Shown here piece after piece: positions 44,376 to 55,981 of a DNA stretch of 64,000 nucleotides. The notes beneath the pieces are model-generated. The model saw nothing but the letters and a program-made list of their open reading frames with translations, had not been told where the DNA came from and ran no database searches. The first letter of the stretch is position 1; each line of letters starts with the position of its first letter. Source of the DNA: Muscardinus avellanarius (lineage: Eukaryota; Chordata; Mammalia; Rodentia; Gliridae); the NCBI GenBank assembly GCA_963383645.1, contig OY726569.1:31329592-31393591 (forward strand), in the 5' to 3' direction. The translations under genes and the position numbers were made by a program.

Positions 44376-44668
44376 GAGCACTATTTATATTAAACGATGA
44401 AGTATAAGTGCAAAAAAATTCATCTAGAGTAATATCCTGACAATGTTTTGTATTTAAAAAATTTAAAACAATATACATGTGCAATAATGTGTTCTGGTTA
44501 AAGAACTGGTATTAGTATTACAAGATGGGGTCATTCTTAAGACTTACAACTCATGTTAAAATCCACATTTTGTATAACACGAAAAGTAAATCACTATATA
44601 ATTTTTTATATTTATAATTCGTTTTTTTTTTTTAAAAGAAAGTCAATTTGTAATGAGTAACCAATTTG

Positions 44669-44735
44669 CAACGCGTGATCCTCCTGTCTCAGCATCCCAA
44701 GTACTGGGATTACAAGTGTGCAGCACCATGCTCAA
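44669..44735 (-). mobile_element. Truncated B1-dID SINE (B1 arm only)
   Basis: Antisense fragment, GATCCTCCTGTCTCAGC to GTGCAGCACCATGC. Confidence 0.75.
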
Positions 44736-44744
44736 CTTTCTTTT

Positions 44745-44935
44745 TTTAACTTTAATTTTTTATTGGTGCATTGTGGTCATACACCTTAATGGAGTAAAGG
44801 ATGGTAGAGGCATACACGCACACATCACTCAATTAGCCCTTACCCAGTTTCCATCCCATTCCCTCCTTCCTCTCTCCTTTTCATGTTTGGCTTAGTGATT
44901 GACTTTGATATATTTGTGAAGGTATATCATGTACA
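44745..44935 (-). mobile_element. 5'-truncated L1 3' tail, antisense
   Basis: TTATTGGTGCATTGTGGTCA start, then CACACATCACTCAATTAGCC, then GTTTGGCTTAGTGATTGAC. The same 3' UTR end as in copies A and B. Confidence 0.8.
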
Positions 44936-45224
44936 TTAGAAATTAAAAAGTCAGACTCAAGAACACTATAGAATATTTTCATTTTTGTGAACATAAAATA
45001 ACCCCAAATTACATGTGAATAGTCAATAGGTTGTGTGAAATAACAGACCCCTGACTTAAAATCTACGTAAATTTAATCACCACTGTATTTTTTGAGGCAT
45101 ATCCTTAAAGTAGTGAGAGTAAAGCTACATTTTTTTCCTCAAATATTTTTAAAGTTGGTAACTGTAAACAGATGAGGAGGACTCTCCTCTAATCTTGTCC
45201 ACAAGGCAATTGTACCTTCCTTCA

Positions 45225-46065
45225 TGTTCAACTTCTGGGTTCTAGGCATGCTAATCCTAGTGACCTCTGCTTGGAATGTTCTTCTCCCCCAACCCTTCCT
45301 GCTTGATCTGTACTCAGCCTCCAATTTCAGCCTCAGCATTATTTACCCATTAAAATTTTCCCAGAAACTAGGTCAAATCCTTATTTCATTTTCTTCTAAA
45401 ATCATTTTGTTCTTTATAGGTCTTAATTTTTTTTTATTTTTTGTTGGTGCATTGTAGTCATACATCTTAGTAGAGTTAAAGCTGATAGAGGCATATATGT
45501 ACACATCACTCATTTAGCCCTTCCCCAATTCCCATCCCATTTCCTACCCCCCCTTCTCATATTAAGCTTAGTGATTGACTGATATGTTTAGGAATGTACA
45601 TTAGGGAATTTCTCCCCCCCTCCCATCCCCCTCAGGTCACTTTATTTGCTCCTCTATGGTTTCTCCTTCTTCCTCTAGAGTTCTTCCTATGACCCTTTTT
45701 CTTCCTAGCTTCTGCATATTAGGGGGAACATCTGATTTGTTACGTTTTGTGATTGGCTAATCTCACTTAGCATAATGTTCTTTGATTCCATCTATTTCCT
45801 TGTAAATGACATAATTTTGCTCTTTTTTGTGGCTGAGTAAAATTCCATTGTGAAACATATCCCATAGTTTTGTAATCCATTCATCTGTTGATGGACATCT
45901 TGGCTGGTTCCATAGTTTTACTTTATTTGTGCAGTTGTTTCACGAATTTCTGACCTCTGCCTGCAGGAGGAAGCTCTGTAACTGCAAGGGATACTGACTA
46001 TGAAGCTTCAGCACTTAGCATTGTGCCTGCAGCATAGTATGTATACATCAAATAAATTTGTAAAC
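45225..46065 (+). mobile_element. L2-like LINE 3' end, split by an L1
   Basis: The left part (45240-45420) has CTGCTTGGAATGTTCTTCTC. The right part (45941-46065) has TTAGCATTGTGCCTGCAGCA then ATCAAATAAATTTGT. This is the usual L2 order interrupted by 45421-45940. Confidence 0.65.
45421..45940 (-). mobile_element. 5'-truncated L1 ORF2 end and 3' UTR, antisense
   Basis: GTTGGTGCATTGTAGTCATA tail, 3' UTR, then antisense ORF2 C-terminal text (CACTTAGCATAATGTTC and CATTCATCTGTTGATGGACA). Inserted in the L2 fragment. Confidence 0.85.
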
Positions 46066-46420
46066 AATAGACTATGAGAACAATGATGTTCTGGGGTGTT
46101 TGTTCTTTAGTCTGCTGGGGGGGAGGATTGAGAATAGAGGAGTACTCTCCAGACCACCCTCATTCAGACATAAATATGCAGCAGTAGAAATTATGGGGAA
46201 CCTAACATTTTTGTCCTTTTATATATTTTAAACCTGATCCATTAAGTCATTTTCACTGAAACCGCTTGACACAAATTTAGATAATGCTGAGGCTCATCAT
46301 GTTCTCTCTGCTCAAGTCTCCTCCCCATTTTTTGTTTCATTACCTTCTCTCATTACTTCATTTTTCAATTATATCTCTTTTTATCTCTCTTTTGTGCTTT
46401 CTTTCCACCATTGTAAAAAG

Positions 46421-46640
46421 TCATTCAACAAACTCTATTGAGAGAATACTATATGGTAAACACTATATTATGCATGGAGGATATAGAAATTGGCATGATA
46501 TGACTTTCAGTCTATTAGGGGAAACTATAAGTAAGTAATAGCTATATGATATTTATATTGTATCAGAAATATAGTGAGGTATAATAGTACCATACAGAAA
46601 GAAGTGGTAAATTCTATATTTGAGAACTGGGGGGAAGTTC
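46421..46640 (-). mobile_element. L2-like fragment, antisense
   Basis: CATTCAACAAACTCTATTGA, then ACTATATGGTAAACACTAT, follows the antisense L2 3' end, continuing toward AGTCTATTAGGGG. Confidence 0.55.
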
Positions 46641-46673
46641 TTTAGTTTTTCATAGAGGAAGAGGTTGGATTGA

Positions 46674-46686
46674 GCTAGCTAGCTAG

Positions 46687-46720
<34 letters not shown>
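46674..46720. repeat. (CTAG)n(TTTC)n compound microsatellite
   Basis: GCTAGCTAGCTAGC passes into about nine TTTC units. Confidence 0.95.
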
Positions 46721-46784
46721 GTTACCCACATGGACATTTTAAGGGCCTCACCATCCCTATTTTTCTAGAATTTCCTCTCTAATA

Positions 46785-46788
<4 letters not shown>

Positions 46789-46839
<51 letters not shown>

Positions 46840-46840
46840 A
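46789..46840. repeat. (TA)n(TG)n microsatellite
   Basis: About 21 TA units followed by a few TG. Confidence 0.96.
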
Positions 46841-47782
46841 TGTATTAGATACTGTGCTAATTACCAGATAAGACTCTAAGCAAAATATAACAAAATATAA
46901 TTTTTGGATCTGTGTTTATAATATGTTATAAAACATTTGGACAGCAAGTAATATATAGCTGAATGGAAAGACTCAAAATGGGATTTTTCCAAGGGTTACT
47001 TCCAATAAAAGAGAAGGATTATGTGCATATTTACAAATGACTATTTGTATTTGCAGTAGCCATAAATGGGCGATTGTGCACGCCCATTTTTAAGTGATAG
47101 TTAAAGTACAACTGTAGCAGTAATAACAAAAATCTACAAAACATTTTATATGGTTTATAATCCTTCACAAATATTACTCCAAAAATGTCAGAAAATTGGA
47201 GGAAGCTCCCCAAAAGATAAGTAACATAGTTTTTGTCATTTTTAGTTCCACAACTAAAACATGTGGTTATTTAGTATAAAAAAATTGAATGTCTACAAAT
47301 GTTTTTCTTTAGCCACATCATTTAAAGGATGAAGACCTGGTTATAGTATTAGCTTGAGGAAACCACTTGGGGCAGAATTACTTGCTACACTGGGCATATG
47401 TTCAGTGAAATGCATCACATTGGGTAAAACTCACAGACCCCTGCTGGAGTAGCATACAGGACAGCAGAGGAATAAATATATACTTTAACAGAGAACTTGA
47501 TATTATGCCAATGTGTCTTAAATGTGAATGAGTAAGAGGCCCTAAAAGTTGATGTTCAGAAGAAGATGGTAGTTTTCAATTTATTTGGCTTTCAAGAGTT
47601 GTCTGGGGAAAACACAATATAATTCATCTTTATTCCTTCCTTAGGGATAGGAGACAGAGTGATTATACAACCCAAAATATCATTTTGCTCTTGTCTGTTG
47701 TATCAGGATCTGTTCAGATTCTGCTCATTCGAAAGTTCAGTGATTCCTGCAGAAAAGCCAGGAAAACCGTGGAGAATGACAA
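46841..47782. other. Unannotated interval
   Basis: No gene or known repeat. A small perfect hairpin, AAATGGGCG / CGCCCATTT with an 8-base loop, lies at 47064-47089. Confidence 0.45.
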
Positions 47783-47796
47783 CACTACATTTTTTT

Positions 47797-48007
47797 TTTT
47801 TTTTTTTTAGGTCTGGGGATGGAACCCAGAGGCATTTGACCTCCGAGCTACACCCCCTTCCCTATTTTTTATTCTTTATTTTGAAACCGGGTCTCACTGA
47901 GTTGCAGAGGGCCTCACTAAGTAGCTGAGGCTGTCCGCGAACCGTGATCCTCCAGGTCTCAGCCTCCCGAATGCTGGGATTACAAGCGTGCGCCACCACG
48001 CCTGGCT
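47797..48007 (-). mobile_element. B1-dID SINE, older subtype, with target duplication
   Basis: Antisense copy. CACTACATTTTTTT flanks it (from 47783 and at 48008-48021). It keeps GAGTTGCAGAGGGCCTCAC in the centre. Confidence 0.92.
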
Positions 48008-48021
48008 CACTACATTTTTTT

Positions 48022-48399
48022 GAAAGACAGAAATGGAGATTATATTGTCAAAATTGAGCTACAGGAATCCAATTTAACATGAGAGAGTTGTACAAAAATT
48101 ACTGGGCCTATTAAAAGATGTTCTTTATGGATAAAGATGATTTTCATAAGTAGATAATGATTTAGTTGAAACAGATTTTGAAATGAGGTCAGGCAAAAAT
48201 AGTGATGACATTTGAGGGCAATTTTATAGATATGAATTTGTCCCCTTCTGAATTATTTTCTGTTTATACTGTTTTTTCTTGAACAAAGTTGGTTAAAATG
48301 TGTTTACTCTGACAATATGTGTAACGATATCTGTAGCCTTATTGATGAGGGTCTGCTGGAAGAGTGGTAATAACAGTGCCCTTACTGTTAGGAAAACTA
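48022..48399. other. Unannotated interval
   Basis: AT-rich, no feature recognised. Confidence 0.4.
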
Positions 48400-48505
48400 A
48401 ATTTTAGAGTCTCCTCCATCCCTAATAAGCTCTGTGACCTTGAGTAAGTCTCATAATTTTCTTAATCTTCAGTTTTCTCATCTATGAAATGAAGTTGGAC
48501 CATAT
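48400..48505 (+). mobile_element. MIR SINE remnant, sense
   Basis: Core text GCTCTGTGACCTTGAGTAAG, then CAGTTTTCTCATCTATGAAA, matches the MIR core. Confidence 0.8.
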
Positions 48506-49070
48506 GATTTTGCATGTCCCTTTCATCTCTTATATTATGCTGTCAGCTCTCATTTTTACTAATTTAGAGAAGCAATGAGCTGCTGCTGTGATACAGTCAA
48601 TTAATCCTCACTGTTCCTGCCTTATTGGCATGGAAAGTGACAGGAACTGGGGTAAGGGGAAGGGACACAGGTGAATTTGTTTCAAGTGGGTAAAAGCTAA
48701 AGTGTCTCAGGGCCCTGGGTGACTTTCTATTGTCTGTTATTTCTATAATTGTCTGTTATTCGTACTGTTTATTCTTTCTGATAGAAGTGTTGTATATCTC
48801 TACTGCTCTTGACCATCTCAGTGCTGGGAAATGAACTTGGACTCGAGTGACCTTCAGTATGTATAATCATATGTTGGTGCTTTTGGAATAATATTAGTCT
48901 CTGACTACCCTTCCCAAATGCACACTTATCTAGTATTTAATTGTGAAAATTATCCACCAATATCAGCAAGGAGTGAGTCATTAAAGGGGGTCTTAGCTAC
49001 TTCACATTGGAGAGTTACAGACTAAGAGTCCAATCCATGTGCATGACCTTGGGAATACATCTCAGGGTAA
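48506..49070. other. Unannotated interval
   Basis: Repeat-free, with a GC-mixed block at about 48560-48640. No coding signal. Confidence 0.4.
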
Positions 49071-49081
49071 TGTCCTTCTTC

Positions 49082-49316
49082 TTTCCTTCCTTCCTTCCTT
49101 CATTTATTTATTTATTTATTTATTTATTTGTTTATTTTTGTGGTACTGGGGTTCCTGGAAGCCCTTCTACCTCTGGGCTACACTCCCAGACCTACTTTTA
49201 TATTTTTATTTGGAAACAGGGTCTCTTAAGCCAGAGAGACTGGCTTCAAACCTGCATGATCCTCCTGTCTCCACCTCCCAAGTGCTGAGATTACAAGCAT
49301 GCGCCACCATGCCTGG
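49082..49316 (-). mobile_element. B1-dID SINE, younger subtype, with 11-bp target duplication
   Basis: CTCAGGGTAAT at 49071-49081 and 49317-49327. The antisense A-tail has become (TTCC)n(TTTA)n at 49083-49138. Confidence 0.93.
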
Positions 49317-49797
49317 CTCAGGGTAATATTTTTTAAACACAAAATATATCAGAATGGAAATTGACCGATGAAGTCTAGATAGAGTTTGTTCCATAAATCC
49401 TAAGCTAAGCCCTCCATAAGTGTTCCCACCTAGAACAGAGACTCCATGATCCCAGGGAATACATCTTGTGTCCTTTGTGGCTAACACCCTGTATCATAAG
49501 ACAGGTTGTGCTATAGATTCATGCCTCCCACTAAGCACACCATTTCAATAATCTTCCTTCTTTTAGACTCTTTATCACATATGTGCCTTGCTAGGTGTTA
49601 CTTGGGCTTCACACACAGTTGATGAAGCCCAACTACATTTATTAAATGAATGTACAGACAGATGGGCTAACTCTGAACTTTATCCTCTCTTTTCTGAAAA
49701 TACTGAGTAGTAAGTTATCGCCTTATTGCTAACAATTCTCTTCTCTGGAGAGAGAGGTATGGTTGGCCTGAAGTCTTAAAGAACTTAAACGAAGGGT

Positions 49798-50164
49798 ATA
49801 TTAGTCTGTTTGAGCTAACACAGCAAAATACTGTAGATGGAGTAATTTAAAGAATAGAAATTTATTTTCTTATAGTTTTGGATGCTGGGAAGTCTAGAAC
49901 TAAAATCCTGGCAGGGTAGAACTTTTGGTAATGACTTACTGCTTGACTTGTAGACATGCTCTTGCTGTGTCCTGAATGAAGGCGAGAGAAAGAACTCTCA
50001 TGTCTTATCAGGACACCAATCCTATCAGATCAGGGCCCCTTCCTTATGACTTTACTTAAACTTAATTACTTCTATAAAGGCCTTATTTCAGAATACAGTC
50101 ACATTGTGGGTTAGGGATTCAACATATGAATTTTGGGTGGGGGGAATAATTTAGTCCACAACAT
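49798..50164 (-). mobile_element. MLT1-type LTR (ERVL-MaLR), antisense
   Basis: TATTAGTCTGTTTGAGCTAA start, TAGTTTTGGATGCTGGGAAG, CAGGACACCAATCCTATCAG and TTCAACATATGAATTTTGGG near the end. A solo LTR with no internal region. Confidence 0.85.
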
Positions 50165-50823
50165 AGGATCAGTGTGGTGCAGTGAAATGTACAAAGGATT
50201 CCAAGTACAGAAAACTCAAACTCGTATTCTTGCTCTGCCATTAATGAGCCAAAGACCTAGAGAATATTCAGTTTCCTCAAGTGTGAAGTAGATCATAAAT
50301 AACAAGTTTCCTTCCACATTCAGACTCTTTGCATATCTGTGAAGGTCCACAGAATCTTAGTAGAGCAACCTTGCTGCAGGAGTTGAAATGTCTTTTTAGA
50401 ATATTGTCTTAAGTAGTTTCTAAGTATACCACACAACAAACCTAACTTTTGATAAGAGGATGCAAAGCTTTTCAGTGAAGTTTAATTCACCAAACACGTT
50501 GTTACATGTATGCCACTATAGGCTCAGGAATCTGTATAGCTTCTTCAGTAATGAGATAAATTGTATTTAAACTGAAATGAGAAGAGTTAGTGTTTGAAAG
50601 CTGAAGGTGGCATTATCATTTTCTTCTTGAAGTTGGTTCATTTGATCATTTCAGAGTCAGATTGATTCTGTTCTTCCAATGGAATTAGGAAAGAAGGTAA
50701 GTTCTGGAGTGTATTTTTTAAATCAACTTATACTTAGGGAGATAATAAATATGACCAAAAGAGATGTTTATTTGGCATTGATCTGGCAATGACTTGAACA
50801 TTTTCTCAAAAGTTTAATTCTGA
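50165..50823. other. Unannotated interval
   Basis: Unique-looking AT-rich DNA, left flank of the inverted duplication. Confidence 0.4.
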
Positions 50824-51095
50824 CCTAGGATCCCCTCTGAAAGCACTTCTTGAAATAATAAATGTCATAATCTATTACCATCTATCTATAAAAGATACCC
50901 TCTTTCTCCAATTTACATCTGTGAAATTTCAAAAGGTACCCCCACCTCCCTAGCTTTTGAGAATTAAAAATAATATTTAGTGCTTTTTGTTATTTCCTCA
51001 ATCGCCTTGCTCATTAAGTTCTATTTTCAGTAAATCACCTTCTAAGTACTTATTAAGAGAAATCAAATTTTAAAGTCTCTCTTCAAAGACTATTC
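50824..51095 (+). repeat. Inverted duplication, left arm (272 bp)
   Basis: Starts CCTAGGATCCCCTCTGAAAG and ends AAGACTATTC. The reverse complement of 52407-52678 has the same length, no indel and about 7 mismatches by eye (roughly 97 % identity). It is not similar to any repeat I know. Both arms stop abruptly. Confidence 0.95.
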
Positions 51096-51860
51096 TTTGT
51101 GATAGTAATACACAGGCGGAGCCAACTGAAACACACACACTGCCTACCCAGGAATTTCAATACTGTGCCATTCGATCAGGACCAGTATTTTTTTTTTTCT
51201 GGTGAAAAAAAAAATTGCGACTGACAAAGCTTACTAATTTGTGTAGAGAATTTTAACGATTGTTGCTATTGAAAAGAGTCAGGCATTCTATTAGGCTTGT
51301 AAACTTTAAATGTAGCAATAGATTGTGAGTTGATTTATTTGGGATGTTAATTCCACAGCATTCTAGAGCTGAAAGGACTTTAAATGACAATATAATGTGA
51401 CTTTGGTATAATCCAATTTTCATATATTAAAATACCCGCAAATGTTCCATGGCTTTACATTTTTTCTATTCCAGTTAGTAATTTTATAAGTCATTCACTC
51501 ATAACTCATTTATTTATTTGTTCATTTTTCATCATTTGATAAATGAGGAGTTGTAGAGTGGTTAATAGCCTAGGCTCAAGTTAAAATTCTGTTTTTTTTT
51601 TCATTATTAGTGCTGTGATGTAACCTTGTAACACTTCAATATCCTTATCCTTAAGATAAGACTAGTAAAAATGCAATTCCACAAATTTGTTTTATTAATT
51701 AAATGAGATAGCATATGCAAACCAGTTAGTATCTGCCATATATAAATGGCTTGATAAATGCCAGCCCTTGTTTTACCCATAAAGCCATTATGAATATTAA
51801 AATATGATGAATATAAAGTTTTTATAAATACCTAGCACAAATAATTCTTCAATATGGGTG
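51096..51860. other. Spacer of the inverted duplication, left part, with a MIR
   Basis: Repeat-free except for the MIR at 51552-51770. The whole spacer is 1311 bp. Confidence 0.5.
51552..51770 (+). mobile_element. MIR SINE, sense
   Basis: GTAGAGTGGTTAATAGCCTA, GTGATGTAACCTTGTAACAC, AATGAGATAGCATATGCAAA. A near-complete but diverged MIR. Confidence 0.75.
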
Positions 51861-51867
51861 ATAAGTA

Positions 51868-51875
<8 letters not shown>

Positions 51876-51899
<24 letters not shown>

Positions 51900-52085
51900 T
51901 TTGGTGGTACTGGGGTTCCTGGAAGCCCTTCTACCTCGGGGCTACACTCCCAGACCTATTTTTACATTTTCATTTTGGAAACAGGATCTCCTAAACCAGC
52001 ACACGGCTGGCTTCGAACCTGCGCGATCCTCCTGTCTCCGCCTCCCAAGCGCGGGGATTACAAGCGTGCGCCACCACGCCCGGCA
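51876..52085 (-). mobile_element. B1-dID SINE, younger subtype, with 15-bp target duplication
   Basis: ATAAGTATTTTTATT at 51861-51875 and 52086-52100. Antisense copy, one of the least decayed here (TTCGAACCTGCGCGATCC). Confidence 0.94.
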
Positions 52086-52406
52086 ATAAGTATTTTTATT
52101 AAGAAATATATATGTAGGTTCTGGAGATGAAAAGATGAATAAGGGTAATTAACTTTTTTGACTCCTGTCAGGCCTCCTCTGGACGTGTTTTTCTCTAGGA
52201 AGAAACTACAACACCACAAATATTCTCTCAACCTATAGAATAACAGAAAACACCCACCAGAAAAAAAGCCATAAGAATAAACATCTGCATTTTTTTTCCA
52301 TCTCATTATTTTTCAGACCCATAGGAAATGGACAGAGATTCATCTTGTGTTAGAAGCTTCAGACTAGGGAAAGAGAATGACAGGGGTAAATGAGGGAGAA
52401 TTAGAG

Positions 52407-52678
52407 GAATAGTCTTTGAAGAGAGACTTTAAAATTTGATTTTTCTTAATAAGTACTTAGAAGGTGATTTACTGAAAATATAACTTAATGAGCAAGGCGA
52501 CTGAGGAAATAACAAAAAGCACTAAATATTATTTTTAATTCTCAAAAGCTAGGGAGGTGGGGGTACCTTTTGAAATTTCACAGATGTAAATTGGAGAAAG
52601 AGGGTGTCTTTTACAGATAGATGGTAATAGATTTTGAAATTTATTATTTCAAGAAGTGCTTTCAGAGGGGATCCTAGG
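52407..52678 (-). repeat. Inverted duplication, right arm (272 bp)
   Basis: Reverse complement of 50824-51095. An open frame at 52549-52971 crosses it but has no domain and is not conserved in the other arm's reading. Confidence 0.95.
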
Positions 52679-53578
52679 AAAACAATGAAAAGGTCATAAA
52701 TATTCAGAGAAGCAGAGACAAAGGGCAGCATCATAGAGAAAACAAGATTCTTACAAGATTTCCCATGGCACGCTGGGCAACAAAGTATAATGAATGAAAG
52801 TCCAAGCCAGTAATGGCGTGCTATGTTCTCGTGTTTTTGTTTTTTTTGTTTTTTTTTCCAGTCCTGGTAAAGGAGATAACCAGTTACTTTTATTCTGCTA
52901 AACTTGAGAGCTTTTATTGTAATTTGGAAAATTTGCATAGAATTTCTATTTTTTTCCCTCCAGTTTAGCAATTCATTATGTGATCCCCTACAGGGACATT
53001 CAGTGTAGGGTAAATATTGACACCTTCAAAATGTGACTGAAGCCATTTTTTGCTTTCATTTCAGAGGATTTTGGATTCTACTGCTTCCTAATTAAATAAT
53101 AACCCTTGCTAGGCAGAGAAATCATAAACAATCTGGTTTCTTCAGCCATTTTTCAAAAATGTTATTTTGCATTACTTTAATTATGTAGGTGACTGCCACT
53201 GTTTTCAACTGTCCTCAAATCATGGAGTACTCCATAGGGTTGGGCTTGTAGGTGTACACAGTCATTAAGGCCTGTAAATAAGCGCATCTCATCGACATGT
53301 CTTCTAAATCACTGAGCATTTATCTACAAGAGTATGCATATTTTCATATATGTGTCTTGTGCTTTTTAAATGCCTTCTGCCAATGCTTTATTTAAAACTT
53401 TTTGTTTCTCTATAGGGTTAGGTAAGGGTATAGCATTCCCCTTACTTTTATCTCATTATAGTTCTGACACCACTGCATCTCATTTCACATTTTCTTAAAT
53501 GCATCTCAGTTTTCACTTTAATTTAGCTATTTCTTTATACCTTCTCACCCTCATGGAAGGTATAGTTATTTGTATGTG
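52679..53578. other. Unannotated interval, possible conserved noncoding part
   Basis: The section at 53040-53400 is repeat-free with TAATTA-type cores and may be constrained. No exon was recognised. Confidence 0.4.
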
Positions 53579-53753
53579 TGTGGTACTAGGAATTGAACCT
53601 AAGGTGTTTCTACCTCTGAGATACATGCCAAGCCCTATTTTATTTATTTTTATTTTGAAACAAGGTCTCACTTATTTACCACACTCTGACTTCAAACTTG
53701 TGATTCTCCTGTCTCAGCCTCTCAAGTACTGGGATTATAGTTGTTCCTAGCTG
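53579..53753 (-). mobile_element. B1-dID SINE, older subtype
   Basis: Antisense copy (GGTACTAGGAATTGAACC to GGGATTATAGTTG), well diverged. Confidence 0.82.
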
Positions 53754-53762
53754 AGAAAATGC

Positions 53763-53820
53763 AGTTTTAGTATATTATTAGTTTAGTATAGAATTAGTTT
53801 TAGTATACTATTAGTTTAGG
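53763..53820. repeat. 33-bp short tandem duplication
   Basis: AGTTTTAGTATATTATTAG and AGTTTTAGTATACTATTAG about 33 bp apart. Confidence 0.8.
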
Positions 53821-53891
53821 ATTTCTCCTTGAGAGAAGGGAGACAAATGCCTTGCGTCCTACCTGCTCTTTTAATATTACTTGAGTAAGAT

Positions 53892-54090
53892 TTTTTTGTG
53901 TGTGGTGGTGGTACTGGGGTTCCTGGAAACCCTTCTACTTCTGGGCTACACTCCCAGACCTATTTTTTATACTTTTTTGATTTGGAAACAGGGTCTCTTA
54001 AGCCAGCATGGCTGGCTTCGAACCTGCACGATCCTCCTGTCTCCGCCTCCCAAGTGCGGGGATTACAAGCATGCGCCACCATGCCTGGCT
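53892..54090 (-). mobile_element. B1-dID SINE, younger subtype
   Basis: Antisense copy. TAAGATTTT on both sides may be the target duplication. Confidence 0.9.
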
Positions 54091-54713
54091 CCTTAAGATT
54101 TTCTAATTTTTTTTGTCTGTGTTTACGTGGTTGGCACCTGACAGGATCCCTAGGGATGGTTGGATGCTTGTAGAAATATTCCTTTTTGAGCAAAACTTCT
54201 GCTATGCCTCTTTCCCATTCTTTACATAAACTATTTGCCATCTAAGAGAATTGCTCATACTTGTAAAACCCTTACTAACTGAATCTTTTATGGAGGGAAT
54301 TCATATTTACTATTTTGCCAGGTACTTTAGATTTTCTTATAATTTAGCATTATTGAACAATAAAAAGAAAAGACAAAGTGGGCTCTCCACATATGCTTCA
54401 CTTTGTGTACTTTGTATCAAAAGAAAAAATCAGAAGACAAACTCTTGTCTATTTTCTGCAACATTTAAATCAGTTCTTCCTTTAGATTCCTCACCTTCAT
54501 GTTGGGTCCCAGATGGAGCATTTCATGTGGGGGAGGACAAAAGGCTTCCCCATGATCTTTGCTGAGATTTTTCTGAAAGGTAGATTTCTGATGTTCTGTT
54601 TCCTAGTAGATTTTTGTATATGCAATCACATAAATGTAGATGATACACAGGACCAAAATAGTGTCCCCATTTGTGTCCTATGTAGGTCTCTCTGTATGCT
54701 TCAAATTATCAAG
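54091..54713. other. Unannotated interval
   Basis: The 104-codon frame at 54251-54565 has no recognised domain and no supporting context. Confidence 0.45.
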
Positions 54714-54714
54714 G

Positions 54715-54784
<70 letters not shown>
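54714..54784. repeat. (TTG)n(TTA)n compound microsatellite
   Basis: About 12 TTG followed by about 12 TTA, at the tail side of the antisense SINE at 54785. Probably grown from its A-tail. Confidence 0.95.
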
Positions 54785-54785
<1 letters not shown>

Positions 54786-54969
54786 GTATTGGGGATGGAA
54801 TTCAGGGGCATTCTACCTTCAAGCTACACCCTTACTCTTTATTTTGAAACAAGGTCTTACAGAGTTGCAAAGGGCCTCACTAAGTAGCTGAGGCTGTCCA
54901 TGAACCCAAATCCTCCTGTCTCAGCCTCCCAAATGTTGGGATTAGAAGTGTGCACCACTATGTCTGGCT
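54785..54969 (-). mobile_element. B1-dID SINE, older subtype
   Basis: Antisense copy (GGGGATGGAATTCAGGGGC, AGAGTTGCAAAGGGCCTCAC). Confidence 0.88.
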
Positions 54970-55981
54970 TATAAGGCTTCAGTTATTGACAAAATATTAA
55001 CTATGTCATCAGTTAAAGTTTCAGACAAAAATTAAACACAAAATGTTTAGGGGAAGCTAGCTGATTTAAAATGATGTGTGACACACAATCTCTTAACTTT
55101 CTTTTAAAGGTTTCATTTATTTATTTGGTAAATACTGAGTGCCTGACATGTGCTAAGACTGTGTGTGCTTCCTATACAACTTGAAAAATGGTAAAATATT
55201 CACCATCTCTTTAAATAGATATTGAATGTTTATTTTTATTAATATAATGATAAAAAGAAAGAATTTCCATTATTTGAATAGACAATGGGTTGCATGCAGA
55301 GAAACTGCTGGTATTTTTCTCTTATCTAAATCAAGGCAGCCATGTCAACCTTAAGGGAAATTGGGAGTTATTTATTCTTCAGTCTATGTTTGCTTTGAGT
55401 TAGGCCTAAATTATTCTTGAGTTGGGCAGCTGTCCATCAACAATTTCCCTATCTGTACTCAGAGACAGTATGCAACTTGGGATGCTGAATTGTTCAATCT
55501 GTTAGATGCTATTTCCCTCAATAGGGGGCTGTAGACATATTCTTATGTCAGAGAACATAAGAATTTCTGTGATATGACTTGCTGGAGATGTATTTTTAAT
55601 GCATTCCTGTTAGATTAGCAAATTTGAGCCCCCAGCAACGCCAAGTGCCTAGAGAGGCTTTGTGTCCGACAGGGTGGCTCTGCATGAGTGCTGATCACTC
55701 AGGACCTGCAAAGTATGCCACTGGAGGCCAGCCTCAAGTCAAAAATGACCTTTTGTTTTGCTTTTACTTCTAAGCATGTTGGCTTGTCTTTGAATTATTT
55801 AATCATAGTAAACAGAGTTGTTTTATAATCTCTTGCTGACAATTCCTATATCTAAAAATCTGTCTCTATTTTTTTCTGCTAGTTACTTGTTTCCTTTTTT
55901 CTTTGTCTCATCTTCGTTCACTATATTCTATTGACTGTCCTTAAAAAATAAATTGTGGCTAGTTTACATAACCTAGAATTA
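54970..55981. other. Mostly unannotated interval
   Basis: About 55105-55180 resembles an antisense L2/MIR end (CTGAGTGCCTGACATGTGC). Nothing else was recognised. Confidence 0.4.

Noticed and set aside
49007..49326. Two overlapping frames of 93 and 95 codons
   Set aside because: Translation of an antisense B1-dID SINE and its simple-repeat tail.
52549..52971. 140-codon minus-strand frame crossing the right inverted arm
   Set aside because: It ends in a poly-Pro from a C-run, has no domain, and is not kept as a frame in the other arm.
54513..54887. 124-codon open frame with long Val and Ile runs
   Set aside because: It is a translation of the (TTG)n(TTA)n microsatellite and an antisense SINE.
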